Source: Marixanthomonas ophiurae (lineage in GTDB: Bacteria > Bacteroidota > Bacteroidia > Flavobacteriales > Flavobacteriaceae). From it: a DNA stretch of 64,000 nucleotides. This document shows positions 43,798 through 52,460 of this stretch, piece after piece. The notes below the pieces were generated by a model, which had not been told where the DNA came from, did not search any database, and saw only the letters and a program-made list of their open reading frames with translations. The stretch is taken from contig NZ_QVID01000002.1 in assembly GCF_003413745.1 (NCBI RefSeq), positions 248,001-312,000 of the forward strand, in the 5' to 3' direction. How positions within the stretch are numbered: position 1 is the first letter of the stretch; every line of letters starts with the position of its first letter. The translations under genes were made by a program, and so were the position numbers.

Positions 43798-43828
43798 TTT
43801 GGAAACATAAAAAATGATTGTATATTTG
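43798..43828 (+). promoter_or_regulatory. Promoter of rpmH
   Basis: TTTG (43798-43801), a 19-nt spacer, then TATATTTG (43821-43828): a textbook Bacteroidota promoter. It predicts a leader of about 95 nt containing a small hairpin (AGACC 43866-43870 with GGTCT 43882-43886). Confidence 0.6.
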
Positions 43829-43927
43829 CACCCGCCTACGGAAAGTGAAACATGCTTTATTAGGTAGACCTATTTTAACAGGGTCTTATTAAAAATTTTT
43901 TCAGAAGAAGTTATAACATTAGATACA

Positions 43928-44086
43928 ATGAAAAGAACATTTCAGCCATCAAAGAGAAAAAGAAAAAATAAACACGGTTTTAGAGAGCGTATGGCTTCAG
44001 TAAACGGTAGAAAAGTGTTGGCTGCCCGCAGAGCGAAAGGCAGAAAGAAACTATCTGTGTCTTCTGAAACACGTCACAAAAAATAA
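43928..44086 (+). CDS. rpmH: 50S ribosomal protein L34
   Basis: 52 residues beginning [20 protein letters not shown], with [20 protein letters not shown] following; this is the invariant, very basic L34. It is monocistronic, with a strong promoter about 100 nt upstream and a terminator just behind. rnpA does not follow it, although it does in many bacteria. Confidence 0.97.
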   Translation: MKRTFQPSKRKRKNKHGFRERMASVNGRKVLAARRAKGRKKLSVSSETRHKK

Positions 44087-44108
44087 TGTTTATATCTTAT
44101 AAATAATA

Positions 44109-44139
44109 AAGGTGTTGTTTTTATACAACGCCTTTTTTT
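44109..44139 (+). terminator. Terminator of rpmH
   Basis: GGTGTTGT pairs with ACAACGCC (one G-U), followed by seven T. Confidence 0.75.
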
Positions 44140-44190
44140 ATACCCTAATGCTTCGTAATTTTACATACCAGATAAAAAATTCCTTTAAAA

Positions 44191-47043
44191 ATGCCTAAAA
44201 ACAAAAACTTAAAATCCATCTTGATTATTGGTTCTGGTCCTATAGTTATAGGCCAGGCATGTGAATTTGATTATTCAGGTTCTCAATCACTACGTTCACT
44301 TCGTGAAGACGGAATTGAAACCATTCTTATAAACAGCAACCCGGCAACAATTATGACCGATCCTGCTATGGCAGATCACGTATATTTATTGCCACTTACC
44401 ACAAAATCCTTGGTTAAGATTTTAAAGGAACATCCACAAATTGATGCTGTTTTACCAACAATGGGAGGTCAAACTGCCTTAAACCTATGTATTGAAGCAG
44501 ATGAAAAAGGAATTTGGGAAGATTTTGGTGTAAAACTTATCGGTGTTGATATCGATGCAATTAATATTACTGAAGACCGCGAAGAATTTAAACAGTTAAT
44601 GGGACGTATAGGGGTTCCTGTGGCCCCGGCAAAAACAGCTAAATCAGTTCTTCAGGGTAAAGAAATTGCCCAAGAATTTGGCTTACCATTGCTTATTCGT
44701 GCTTCTTTTACCTTGGGTGGAGCGGGAGCAGCCTTTGTTGAAACAGAAGAGGAGTTTGAAGAAGCGCTATCTCACGGTTTAGAAGTTTCCCCTATTCATG
44801 AAGTGCTTATTGATAAGGCTTTACAAGGTTGGAAAGAATATGAATTAGAGCTATTACGTGACAAAAACAATAATGTTGTTATTATTTGTTCTGTAGAAAA
44901 TATGGATCCCATGGGAATCCATACGGGAGATTCCATCACCGTGGCTCCTGCTATGACTTTGAGTGATACCGCTTACCAACGTATGCGCGATCTTGCTATT
45001 AAAATGATGCGAAATATTGGTGATTTTGCGGGTGGTTGTAATGTTCAATTTGCGATAAGCCCTGATGAGAAAGAAGATATTATTGCTATTGAAATCAATC
45101 CACGTGTTTCACGTTCTTCAGCATTGGCATCAAAAGCAACTGGATATCCTATTGCAAAAATAGCTACCAAACTCGCATTGGGTTATACACTTGATGAGTT
45201 AGATAATCAAATTACTAAAACCACATCTGCTTTATTTGAACCATCTTTAGACTATGTAATCGTGAAAATTCCACGATGGAATTTCGATAAGTTTGAAGGA
45301 TCTAACCGTATTCTCGGTCCTCAAATGAAATCAGTAGGCGAGGTGATGGGGATTGGTCGTTCGTTCCAAGAAGCGCTTCATAAAGCCACACAGTCGCTCG
45401 AAATTAAGCGAAATGGTTTAGGTGCCGATGGAAAAAGTTATACCGACTACGATCAAATACTAGACAAACTTAAACATGCGAGCTGGGATCGAGTTTTTGT
45501 AATTTACGATGCAATACAATTAGGCATTCCATTAAGTCGTATTCACGAGATTACAAAAATAGATATGTGGTATTTAAAGCAATACGAAGAATTGTATTTG
45601 CTTGAAAAAGAAATTTCAGAATATACATTAGATTCACTTCCTAAAGAACTATTGCTCGAAGCCAAACAAAAAGGGTATGGGGATCGCCAGATTGCTCATA
45701 TGTTGAAATGTTTGGAAAGCGAAGTGTATAAAAAGCGGGAAGAACTCAAAGTACAACGGGTTTATAAATTGGTTGATACTTGTGCAGCCGAATTTGAAGC
45801 AAAAACTCCTTATTATTATTCAACGTTTGAAAACGAAGTTGAAACAGCAGACGGTAACCGCCATGTTGAAAATGATAGTAAAGTTTCAGATAAAAAGAAG
45901 ATTATAGTATTAGGTTCTGGCCCTAACCGTATTGGGCAGGGAATTGAGTTTGACTATTGTTGTGTACACGGGGTATTGGCTGCTTCTCAGTGTGGCTACG
46001 AAACTATTATGATTAACTGTAACCCTGAAACAGTTTCGACTGATTTTGATATAGCCGACAAGCTTTATTTTGAGCCTGTTTTTTGGGAACATATCTACGA
46101 TATTATTCGTCACGAAAAACCAGAAGGCGTTATAGTTCAGTTAGGTGGTCAAACGGCCTTAAAGCTTGCTGAAAAGTTAGAACGCTACGGAGTTAAAATT
46201 ATGGGAACCAGCTTCGAAGCTTTAGATTTAGCTGAAGATCGAGGAAGTTTCTCAAATATTCTGAAAGAAAACAATATTCCGTATCCAGAATTTGGAACTG
46301 CTGAAACTACCGAAGAAGCATTAGAATTAGCCGATCAATTAGACTTTCCATTGTTAATTCGTCCTTCATATGTACTAGGAGGTCAAGGAATGAAAATCGT
46401 CATTAATAAAGAAGAGTTAGAAGAACACGTTGTTGATTTACTTCGGAAAATACCAAACAACAAACTCTTGTTAGACCATTACTTAGATGGTGCCATTGAA
46501 GCCGAAGCTGATGCCATTTGCGATGGTGAAAATGTATATATTATAGGTATTATGGAACATATTGAACCTTGTGGTATACACAGTGGTGATTCCAATGCAT
46601 TACTACCTCCATTTAGTTTAGGCGACTTGGTTATTCAGCAAATAAAAGATCATACTGAGAAAATCGCCTTAGCACTTAATACAGTTGGACTTATTAACAT
46701 CCAGTTTGCCGTAAAAGATGATGAGGTTTTTATAATTGAAGCCAACCCTAGAGCTTCTAGAACGGTTCCTTTTATTGCGAAGGCGTATGGAGAACCCTAT
46801 GTAAATTATGCAACTAAAGTGATGTTGGGTGAGAAGAAACTTTCAGATTTCAACTTTAACCCAAAACTAGAAGGCTATGCCATCAAGCAACCGGTCTTTA
46901 GTTTCAATAAATTCCCGAATGTTAATAAGCAATTGGGACCAGAGATGAAAAGTACAGGAGAGAGTATTTTGTTTATCGATAGTTTAAAAGATGACGAGTT
47001 TTACGAATTATACTCTAGAAGAAAGATGTATTTAACGCGATAA
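44191..47043 (+). CDS. carB: Carbamoyl-phosphate synthase large subunit
   Basis: 950 residues, ending after the second synthetase half (...SRRKMYLTR). Two ATP-grasp halves: SGPIVIGQACEFDYSGSQS at the start, and GSGPNRIGQGIEFDYCCVHG near residue 570 opening the second half. INPRVSRSSALASKATGYP and ANPRASRTVPFIAKAYGEP are the conserved metal/ATP segments. The C-terminal MGS-like allosteric domain of the ~1070-residue enterobacterial enzyme is absent. It makes carbamoyl phosphate for pyrimidine and arginine synthesis with CarA, which is not in this window. Confidence 0.95.
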   Translation: MPKNKNLKSILIIGSGPIVIGQACEFDYSGSQSLRSLREDGIETILINSNPATIMTDPAMADHVYLLPLTTKSLVKILKEHPQIDAVLPTMGGQTALNLCIEADEKGIWEDFGVKLIGVDIDAINITEDREEFKQLMGRIGVPVAPAKTAKSVLQGKEIAQEFGLPLLIRASFTLGGAGAAFVETEEEFEEALSHGLEVSPIHEVLIDKALQGWKEYELELLRDKNNNVVIICSVENMDPMGIHTGDSITVAPAMTLSDTAYQRMRDLAIKMMRNIGDFAGGCNVQFAISPDEKEDIIAIEINPRVSRSSALASKATGYPIAKIATKLALGYTLDELDNQITKTTSALFEPSLDYVIVKIPRWNFDKFEGSNRILGPQMKSVGEVMGIGRSFQEALHKATQSLEIKRNGLGADGKSYTDYDQILDKLKHASWDRVFVIYDAIQLGIPLSRIHEITKIDMWYLKQYEELYLLEKEISEYTLDSLPKELLLEAKQKGYGDRQIAHMLKCLESEVYKKREELKVQRVYKLVDTCAAEFEAKTPYYYSTFENEVETADGNRHVENDSKVSDKKKIIVLGSGPNRIGQGIEFDYCCVHGVLAASQCGYETIMINCNPETVSTDFDIADKLYFEPVFWEHIYDIIRHEKPEGVIVQLGGQTALKLAEKLERYGVKIMGTSFEALDLAEDRGSFSNILKENNIPYPEFGTAETTEEALELADQLDFPLLIRPSYVLGGQGMKIVINKEELEEHVVDLLRKIPNNKLLLDHYLDGAIEAEADAICDGENVYIIGIMEHIEPCGIHSGDSNALLPPFSLGDLVIQQIKDHTEKIALALNTVGLINIQFAVKDDEVFIIEANPRASRTVPFIAKAYGEPYVNYATKVMLGEKKLSDFNFNPKLEGYAIKQPVFSFNKFPNVNKQLGPEMKSTGESILFIDSLKDDEFYELYSRRKMYLTR

Positions 47044-47070
47044 GGATAAAACACAATAAATCAATTTTTA

Positions 47071-47104
47071 AAAAAGCAGGATGTTTAACATCCTGCTTTT
47101 TTTG
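47071..47104 (+). terminator. Terminator of carB
   Basis: AAAAAGCAGGATGTT and AACATCCTGCTTTTT form a long stem followed by a T run. The stretch 47105-47391 behind it holds no credible gene; it is AT-rich leader for the next gene with only a 30-codon open frame. Confidence 0.85.
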
Positions 47105-47391
47105 TTTTTATAGGTTAGTATAATAGTCTGAACCGTTAAGGTCTTTTATGTTTTTTTTATTCCAAATCTTGAGCCCTAAGAATTATTATATCATCACTTT
47201 TTAAATACTATTCGCATTTCAAATAATCCTGTACTTTAAATTTTGGGTATGAAAATGAAAAAAATACTGCCGAAAGAACCCCCTTTATTGATAGTTCAAA
47301 AAACAACGATTTTTACAAATTATATAATCATAAGAGAATGAATTTAACATAATAGTGCCAAAGTTTTCTTAAAATTTTGTAAACTTGCCAA

Positions 47392-49308
47392 ATGGCTAGA
47401 ATATTTATTATCACTTTTTTTCTTGTTGGCATTACTGCTGGATTTTCACAAAAGGGGCTGGATCTTCTTGAAGACGACATTATAAAAGCCCAATATTTAA
47501 AGCAACAATATGAAGATGAGGATGTTGTGTTTCTTTATAAAAATGTGGACATAACATTTGATAAGAATAGAGACGGCTTAGTGGAAGTTACAAAAACTTC
47601 AAAAATTCATTTGATTAACATTTCGTCCACGGCACGACTACAATTTCCTGTTTTTTATGATTCAGAATCTGAGATTGAAGATTTTGATATTATGGAACGT
47701 ACAGGGCAAAGTAAATCCTCTAGGATTTTTGATGAATATATTAATAGTGAAGACTTATTTCATTCAGATTATCGGGTAAAATATTCAAACTTAACCTTGC
47801 CGGTACAAGCAGCTACTTTCACCATTCTTACTGAAAAGAAAATTAAAGATATAAAGTATTTTACTTCTGAATATTTTTCAAGCTCAAAACGTGTCATTTC
47901 AGGAACATTAAATATTGAAGTTCCAGAATGGCTTAATTTAGATATAAAGGAATTTAATTTTGAAGGTTTTGATATTTCCAAAAAATCAGAACCTACTAGA
48001 AAAGGAAACCTCATAACCTTTAACTTTAATAATATTCCGCCACGCTCGATTGAGCCTTATGCACCTGGCCCTTCTTTTTTATATCCTCACGTATTGTTTG
48101 TTGCTAAATCTATTAACGATAAAAAAGACTCTAAGATATTGTTTAATAGTACAAGTGATCTTTATAAATGGTATAACAGCTTGGTAGAAAGTGTGGAAGT
48201 AGATTCGTCTGTATTTACCAATAAAGTGAAAGAGCTTACTGAAAATGCAACTTCAGATGAAGAAAAAATTAAAAATATATATTATTGGGTACAAGATAAT
48301 ATTAGATATATAGCTTTTGAGGATGGTATTGCTGGCTTTAAACCGGATAGTCCGCAGCAAGTTTTTGAGAAGCGATATGGGGATTGTAAAGGAATGGCTT
48401 TTTTAACTAAAGCTATGTTAGAACAAGCAGGCTTTGACTCCCGTCTTGTATGGATTGGTACAGATCGTCTCGCTTATGATTACTCTACGCCTTCGTTGTC
48501 TGTTGATAATCATATGATTTGCTCTGTATTGGTAGATGGTCAACCCATTTTTTTAGATGCAACAGAAAAGTATAACCGTTTTGGCGAGTATGCTTCACGT
48601 ATTCAAAATAAACAGGCTATGATGCAAAGCCCTGATGAGGATGGATACAAATTAATAATGGTACCTCCTGTTTCAGAAGTATCAAATATGGACAAAACCA
48701 ACTATTCACTTTCATTAGAAGGTGAAACGCTAGTTGGAAAAGCAATACGGTCTTATGTGTCAGAATGTCGAGTACAGTTTCAAAATAATTACTTAAGTCT
48801 AGCAAAAGGAGATCAAGATAAAGCTTTATCAGGCTATCTAGCGAGTGGTAATTCTAATTATAAGGTGAACGATATACAGCCTTTTGATTTTGAAAGTCGT
48901 GAAAAAGACTTAAATGTAGCCTACACTTTAAATATTGACAACGCTGTAGTTGAGTTTGATGGTGTTATGTATATAGATATTGACCCCATTAAAACAGGCT
49001 CTGAATATATTTTAACTGATAGAAAAGTAGATTTTAAATTACCCGTTAAACAAAAAAAGGTTGTCGAAATTTCTTTGGATATACCAGAAAACTACAAGGT
49101 TAAAGCACTTCCGAAAAGCCTTTCCATTTCAAATGATTTTATTGATATAGACGTGAATTACTCCCAAAAAGAAAATAAAATATATTTTACAAGAAATATA
49201 AATTTTAAAAAGCAATTGATTAAAAAAGGTGATTTTGAACAATGGAATAACTCTTTTTATCAACTGAAAGAAAATCTTTCTCAACAAATAACACTTGCCA
49301 AACTTTAA
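47392..49308 (+). CDS. DUF3857 / transglutaminase-like secreted protein, intact triad
   Basis: 638 residues. Signal peptide MARIFIITFFLVGITAGFSQ; DUF3857 beta-rich domain at about 50-240; transglutaminase core at about 270-400 with catalytic Cys332 (RYGDCKGMAFL), His (DNHMICSVLV) and Asp (FLDATEKYN); and a C-terminal beta domain of DUF3858 type. Such proteins are periplasmic and may be peptidases or amidases rather than crosslinkers. It ends six bases before the ATG of a paralogue, so the two form an operon. Confidence 0.87.
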   Translation: MARIFIITFFLVGITAGFSQKGLDLLEDDIIKAQYLKQQYEDEDVVFLYKNVDITFDKNRDGLVEVTKTSKIHLINISSTARLQFPVFYDSESEIEDFDIMERTGQSKSSRIFDEYINSEDLFHSDYRVKYSNLTLPVQAATFTILTEKKIKDIKYFTSEYFSSSKRVISGTLNIEVPEWLNLDIKEFNFEGFDISKKSEPTRKGNLITFNFNNIPPRSIEPYAPGPSFLYPHVLFVAKSINDKKDSKILFNSTSDLYKWYNSLVESVEVDSSVFTNKVKELTENATSDEEKIKNIYYWVQDNIRYIAFEDGIAGFKPDSPQQVFEKRYGDCKGMAFLTKAMLEQAGFDSRLVWIGTDRLAYDYSTPSLSVDNHMICSVLVDGQPIFLDATEKYNRFGEYASRIQNKQAMMQSPDEDGYKLIMVPPVSEVSNMDKTNYSLSLEGETLVGKAIRSYVSECRVQFQNNYLSLAKGDQDKALSGYLASGNSNYKVNDIQPFDFESREKDLNVAYTLNIDNAVVEFDGVMYIDIDPIKTGSEYILTDRKVDFKLPVKQKKVVEISLDIPENYKVKALPKSLSISNDFIDIDVNYSQKENKIYFTRNINFKKQLIKKGDFEQWNNSFYQLKENLSQQITLAKL

Positions 49309-49314
49309 ATTTTG

Positions 49315-51486
49315 ATGAAACAAAATTATTTTTTGAGTTTACTGTTTATGGTAATCTCATTAGCAACTACTGCACAGACAAAAGAAGAAATAGAGCTTAA
49401 TAATAGGTTTTGGAGCAATGACTCAAAAAAAAACATAACCGAAATACCTGAAAAATGGCAAAATGAAAGTGCTGTGATACTTTTTTACGAAGAAGGGTAT
49501 ACTTATACCAATAACGGAAAGAAAATGTATAACCCTTCATTTTTTCATCAACGGCTAAAACTTCAAGATAGGGCAGCGGTTGATAATTTTTCAGAATTTA
49601 AATATAAGAAAGATGAGCAGGTAGGTGCTGGTTTTTATAATTTCTTACAAGAAAAATCAACCGTTGGTATAAAAATTATAAAACCTAACGGAGATGAAAA
49701 AATATTAGATATCTCTTCAGAAAAGATTACACAAGATGAAGAAAATAAAATTGCAATCCCAGGATTGGAAGTAGGCGATATTTTAGATATATATATTTAT
49801 GAAGATGATTTTTTACGTAGCAATACCGGAATTCATTACTATGAACCTGTTGAAAAGATACTAAGCACAGATTACCCTATTTTATACCGTAAACTTTCTT
49901 TGGAAGTAGAAAACGATTACTTTTTAAATATGGAATCGTTTAACGGAGCCCCAAAAATTGTAGAAGAAGAAACCGATAAACGTGCTACAAGAAAATACGT
50001 TTTAGAAGCAAGTGATATTGAAAAATCTGAATTTCCTAGATGGTTTTACCCTTTTGATGTGTTACCATCCTTAAAATTTCAAGTAACATTTGCTTTAAAG
50101 TCCATTAATGAAAATAATGCTGAAGTTTTTTTATCAGACGATGATGCTGAAAGAAAAGCCGATGTAACAAAAGAAGAAATACAAGAATATTACGGAGAAC
50201 GATTTTCTGCAGATTCTAGAAGGTACGTAAGGGATGTTGTAGATTACCTTGAAGACAAGGGGATCACAGATAAAAGAGAACAAATAATTCAAGGCCTATA
50301 TTACATTAGGCATATGAGTTTTAACCGGTTTATTGAGTTATACTTGGCGAGAGAAAATGAAATTAGATATTATGCAGAACCTTGTGATTCTGGATTTGTT
50401 GTACTCGATGAAGATCGTTTTGTAACATATATGGCAGGATTAGCAAAACAACTTGAAATAGATTATGATGTCATTGTCACTACACCAGACTTTAATGGAA
50501 GTCTAGAAAATTTACTAATAAGGAGTAATGTGGTCTGGGGAATTCGTTTCAATTTTACTGAACCATTATACCTTTTTTCTTTGACACCACATATTCAGCC
50601 TGAATATTTCCCTTCTTACCTTGAAGGTGTGAACGTTTATAAAATGAACGTAAAGAGAGACCGTAAGCTAGAGAATGTAAAAGTAGATAAGTTACCTCTT
50701 ACAACCGCTAAAGAGAATAAAAGCGTTGAAAATATAGATATATCTTTTTCAACTGATTTCAAGAATATAAAAGTTAAAAGGGAATTACAGTTTTCGGGAC
50801 ATTTTAAAACAGAAAATCTAAGTACACATTTATTTTTTGGAGATTTTTTAGATGAAGAATTTGACCGCTACGGAACCAAACACTTTTACCATTGTAAAAA
50901 AAGACAACGTAATAATGATGAAGAGGCTCAAACAAAAATGAATTCTTTAATGGACAGTTACCGGGAACGGAAAGAAACGTACTTGGAAGAGCTTTCTTCC
51001 AATGTTTTTGACGTTGAGGTAAAAGATTATAGCTCAGAAGTTATAGAAGCTTCTAGGTATTCTAATGATCCATTAATAGTTAAGGATCAGTTTTCAATAA
51101 ATGATGAATTTATAAAAAGGGCAGGACCCAACTACATAGTTGAAGTAGGCAAATTTATTGGTGGACAGGTTCAAATTAAAGATGATGAAATAGAAAGAAA
51201 TGTAGGGGTTTATTTAGATTTTGCAAAAACGTATGAATATGTTGTTAACATAGATATTCCTGAAGGGTATGAAGTAGTAGGCTTAGATAAACTTCAGAAA
51301 AATGTAACTAATAATACCGGTATCTTTAAAAGCTCTGCTGTTATAGAGAATGGAGCATTAGTTTATACTACAACAAAAACCTATTCTAAAAGAAAATATA
51401 CAGAAGAAGAATGGGATAGCATGTTACCTTGGTTAAAAACCGCTTATGACTTTAGCCAAGAGAAAGTTATGTTTAAAAAAGTATAA
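49315..51486 (+). CDS. DUF3857 / transglutaminase-fold paralogue without catalytic residues
   Basis: 723 residues from ATG 49315 (MKQNYFLSLLFMVISLATTAQ); the TTG at 49312 is ignored. Same order as the preceding protein: DUF3857 domain, transglutaminase-like core and C-terminal beta domain. At the core the aligned segment reads VVLDEDRFVTYMAGLAKQL, with Arg368 where the active paralogue has the nucleophile Cys. The His and Asp segments become SNVVWGIRF and YLFSLTPH. The triad is lost, so it is probably a non-enzymatic partner of the upstream protein. It converges within 2 nt on the thioesterase gene. Confidence 0.82.
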   Translation: MKQNYFLSLLFMVISLATTAQTKEEIELNNRFWSNDSKKNITEIPEKWQNESAVILFYEEGYTYTNNGKKMYNPSFFHQRLKLQDRAAVDNFSEFKYKKDEQVGAGFYNFLQEKSTVGIKIIKPNGDEKILDISSEKITQDEENKIAIPGLEVGDILDIYIYEDDFLRSNTGIHYYEPVEKILSTDYPILYRKLSLEVENDYFLNMESFNGAPKIVEEETDKRATRKYVLEASDIEKSEFPRWFYPFDVLPSLKFQVTFALKSINENNAEVFLSDDDAERKADVTKEEIQEYYGERFSADSRRYVRDVVDYLEDKGITDKREQIIQGLYYIRHMSFNRFIELYLARENEIRYYAEPCDSGFVVLDEDRFVTYMAGLAKQLEIDYDVIVTTPDFNGSLENLLIRSNVVWGIRFNFTEPLYLFSLTPHIQPEYFPSYLEGVNVYKMNVKRDRKLENVKVDKLPLTTAKENKSVENIDISFSTDFKNIKVKRELQFSGHFKTENLSTHLFFGDFLDEEFDRYGTKHFYHCKKRQRNNDEEAQTKMNSLMDSYRERKETYLEELSSNVFDVEVKDYSSEVIEASRYSNDPLIVKDQFSINDEFIKRAGPNYIVEVGKFIGGQVQIKDDEIERNVGVYLDFAKTYEYVVNIDIPEGYEVVGLDKLQKNVTNNTGIFKSSAVIENGALVYTTTKTYSKRKYTEEEWDSMLPWLKTAYDFSQEKVMFKKV

Positions 51487-51488
51487 GT

Positions 51489-52046
51489 TTATTCTTTAGA
51501 ATTAAAGGAAACAGTAACATTTTGATCCTTCAGTTCGTGTAAATGTTTTTCAACTTTAAATTCAGAAGCTTTAAAATCGTTTTGTCTATTCTTTTTAATT
51601 TTTAAACGGTGTGCGCTTTTTAAAAAACGCCTAATCTCTATTTTTGAGTCTAAAATTAAACCGGGAACTCCTACGTTATTGCCATCATCATCTTTGGCAA
51701 CCATCGTAAAATAAGAAGAGTTACAGTGTTTTTTAACGCCCGTATGGATGTTTTCAGCCTCTACACGAATGCCAATAATCATGGAGGTTCTTCCCACATA
51801 ATTCACCGATGCCTTCATTGTTACTAGTTCGCCAACTTCAATAGGGCTCAAAAAATTTACGGTATCTACCGAAGCGGTCACACAATAGTTTTTACTGTGT
51901 TTAGAGGCGCAAGCAAAGGCAATCTGGTCCATAAGTGATAAAATGTACCCACCGTGTATTTTTCCGCTGAAATTCGTGTGGGAGGGCAACATGAGTTGTG
52001 AAATGGTTACTTGCGATTCTTCTACGTGTTTATGGACTGTACTCAT
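51489..52046 (-). CDS. Acyl-CoA thioesterase (hotdog fold)
   Basis: 185 residues. Hotdog domain with HTNFSGKIHGGYILSLMDQI, FACASKHSKNYCVTASVDTV and NFLSPIEVGELVTMKASVNY; the N/D-x-x-G-x-x-x-G-G pattern is typical of the YciA/BACH group. A C-terminal basic extension (AHRLKIKKNRQNDFK) is extra. It hydrolyses acyl-CoA to free acid in the cytosol. The start codon directly abuts the stop of the small membrane gene upstream. Confidence 0.9.
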   Translation of the reverse strand: MSTVHKHVEESQVTISQLMLPSHTNFSGKIHGGYILSLMDQIAFACASKHSKNYCVTASVDTVNFLSPIEVGELVTMKASVNYVGRTSMIIGIRVEAENIHTGVKKHCNSSYFTMVAKDDDGNNVGVPGLILDSKIEIRRFLKSAHRLKIKKNRQNDFKASEFKVEKHLHELKDQNVTVSFNSKE

Positions 52047-52415
52047 CTAATTTCTATTAAAGTGTGGTGAATTTTCTTGGGTAACATCGGTGACAAAATA
52101 CTTGGTGTCGCCCCAAAAGAAAAAGGTGTCGTAGCGTTCAACATAACTCAGCTTTACGTAACTCCCTTGATATTCTTTTAATTTTTTGATCACATCGGCC
52201 TCTTGGTCCAAAACTGAAAACGAAAATATCTGTGCCCCGCTAATGCCTTGGCTTATTTCGCCTTCCCACGTTTTTACAATAACGCCCCTGTGGCTGAATT
52301 TTATAAGCTCGCCAGCCCGAGTACCTTCACTAAAAGTTACAAAATACACAAAGGCAAAGTAAGCTAAATACAATGCTAATAGGCTTCCTAAGATGATAAA
52401 GAGTATTTTTTTCAT
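52047..52415 (-). CDS. Small conserved membrane protein, unknown function
   Basis: 122 residues. One N-terminal transmembrane helix (ILFIILGSLLALYLAYFAFV) and a compact beta-rich domain (GTRAGELIKFSHRGVIVKTW; GSYVKLSYVERYDTFFFWGD). Homologues are sometimes labelled 6-phosphogluconate dehydrogenase in databases, but no NADP or sugar motif exists here, so that label would be wrong. It is operonic with rmuC upstream and the thioesterase downstream. Confidence 0.7.
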   Translation of the reverse strand: MKKILFIILGSLLALYLAYFAFVYFVTFSEGTRAGELIKFSHRGVIVKTWEGEISQGISGAQIFSFSVLDQEADVIKKLKEYQGSYVKLSYVERYDTFFFWGDTKYFVTDVTQENSPHFNRN

Positions 52416-52460
52416 ATCTATTCCTGTTGGGCAGGGGTGTTATTTAATTGCTAATATACA

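Noticed and set aside
47249-47341. 30-codon open frame before the DUF3857 genes
   Set aside because: Chance length in AT-rich sequence with no domain or signal peptide; it is more likely leader sequence.
52047-52415. 6-phosphogluconate dehydrogenase as product name
   Set aside because: The 122-residue protein has a membrane helix and no dinucleotide-binding or sugar-binding motif.
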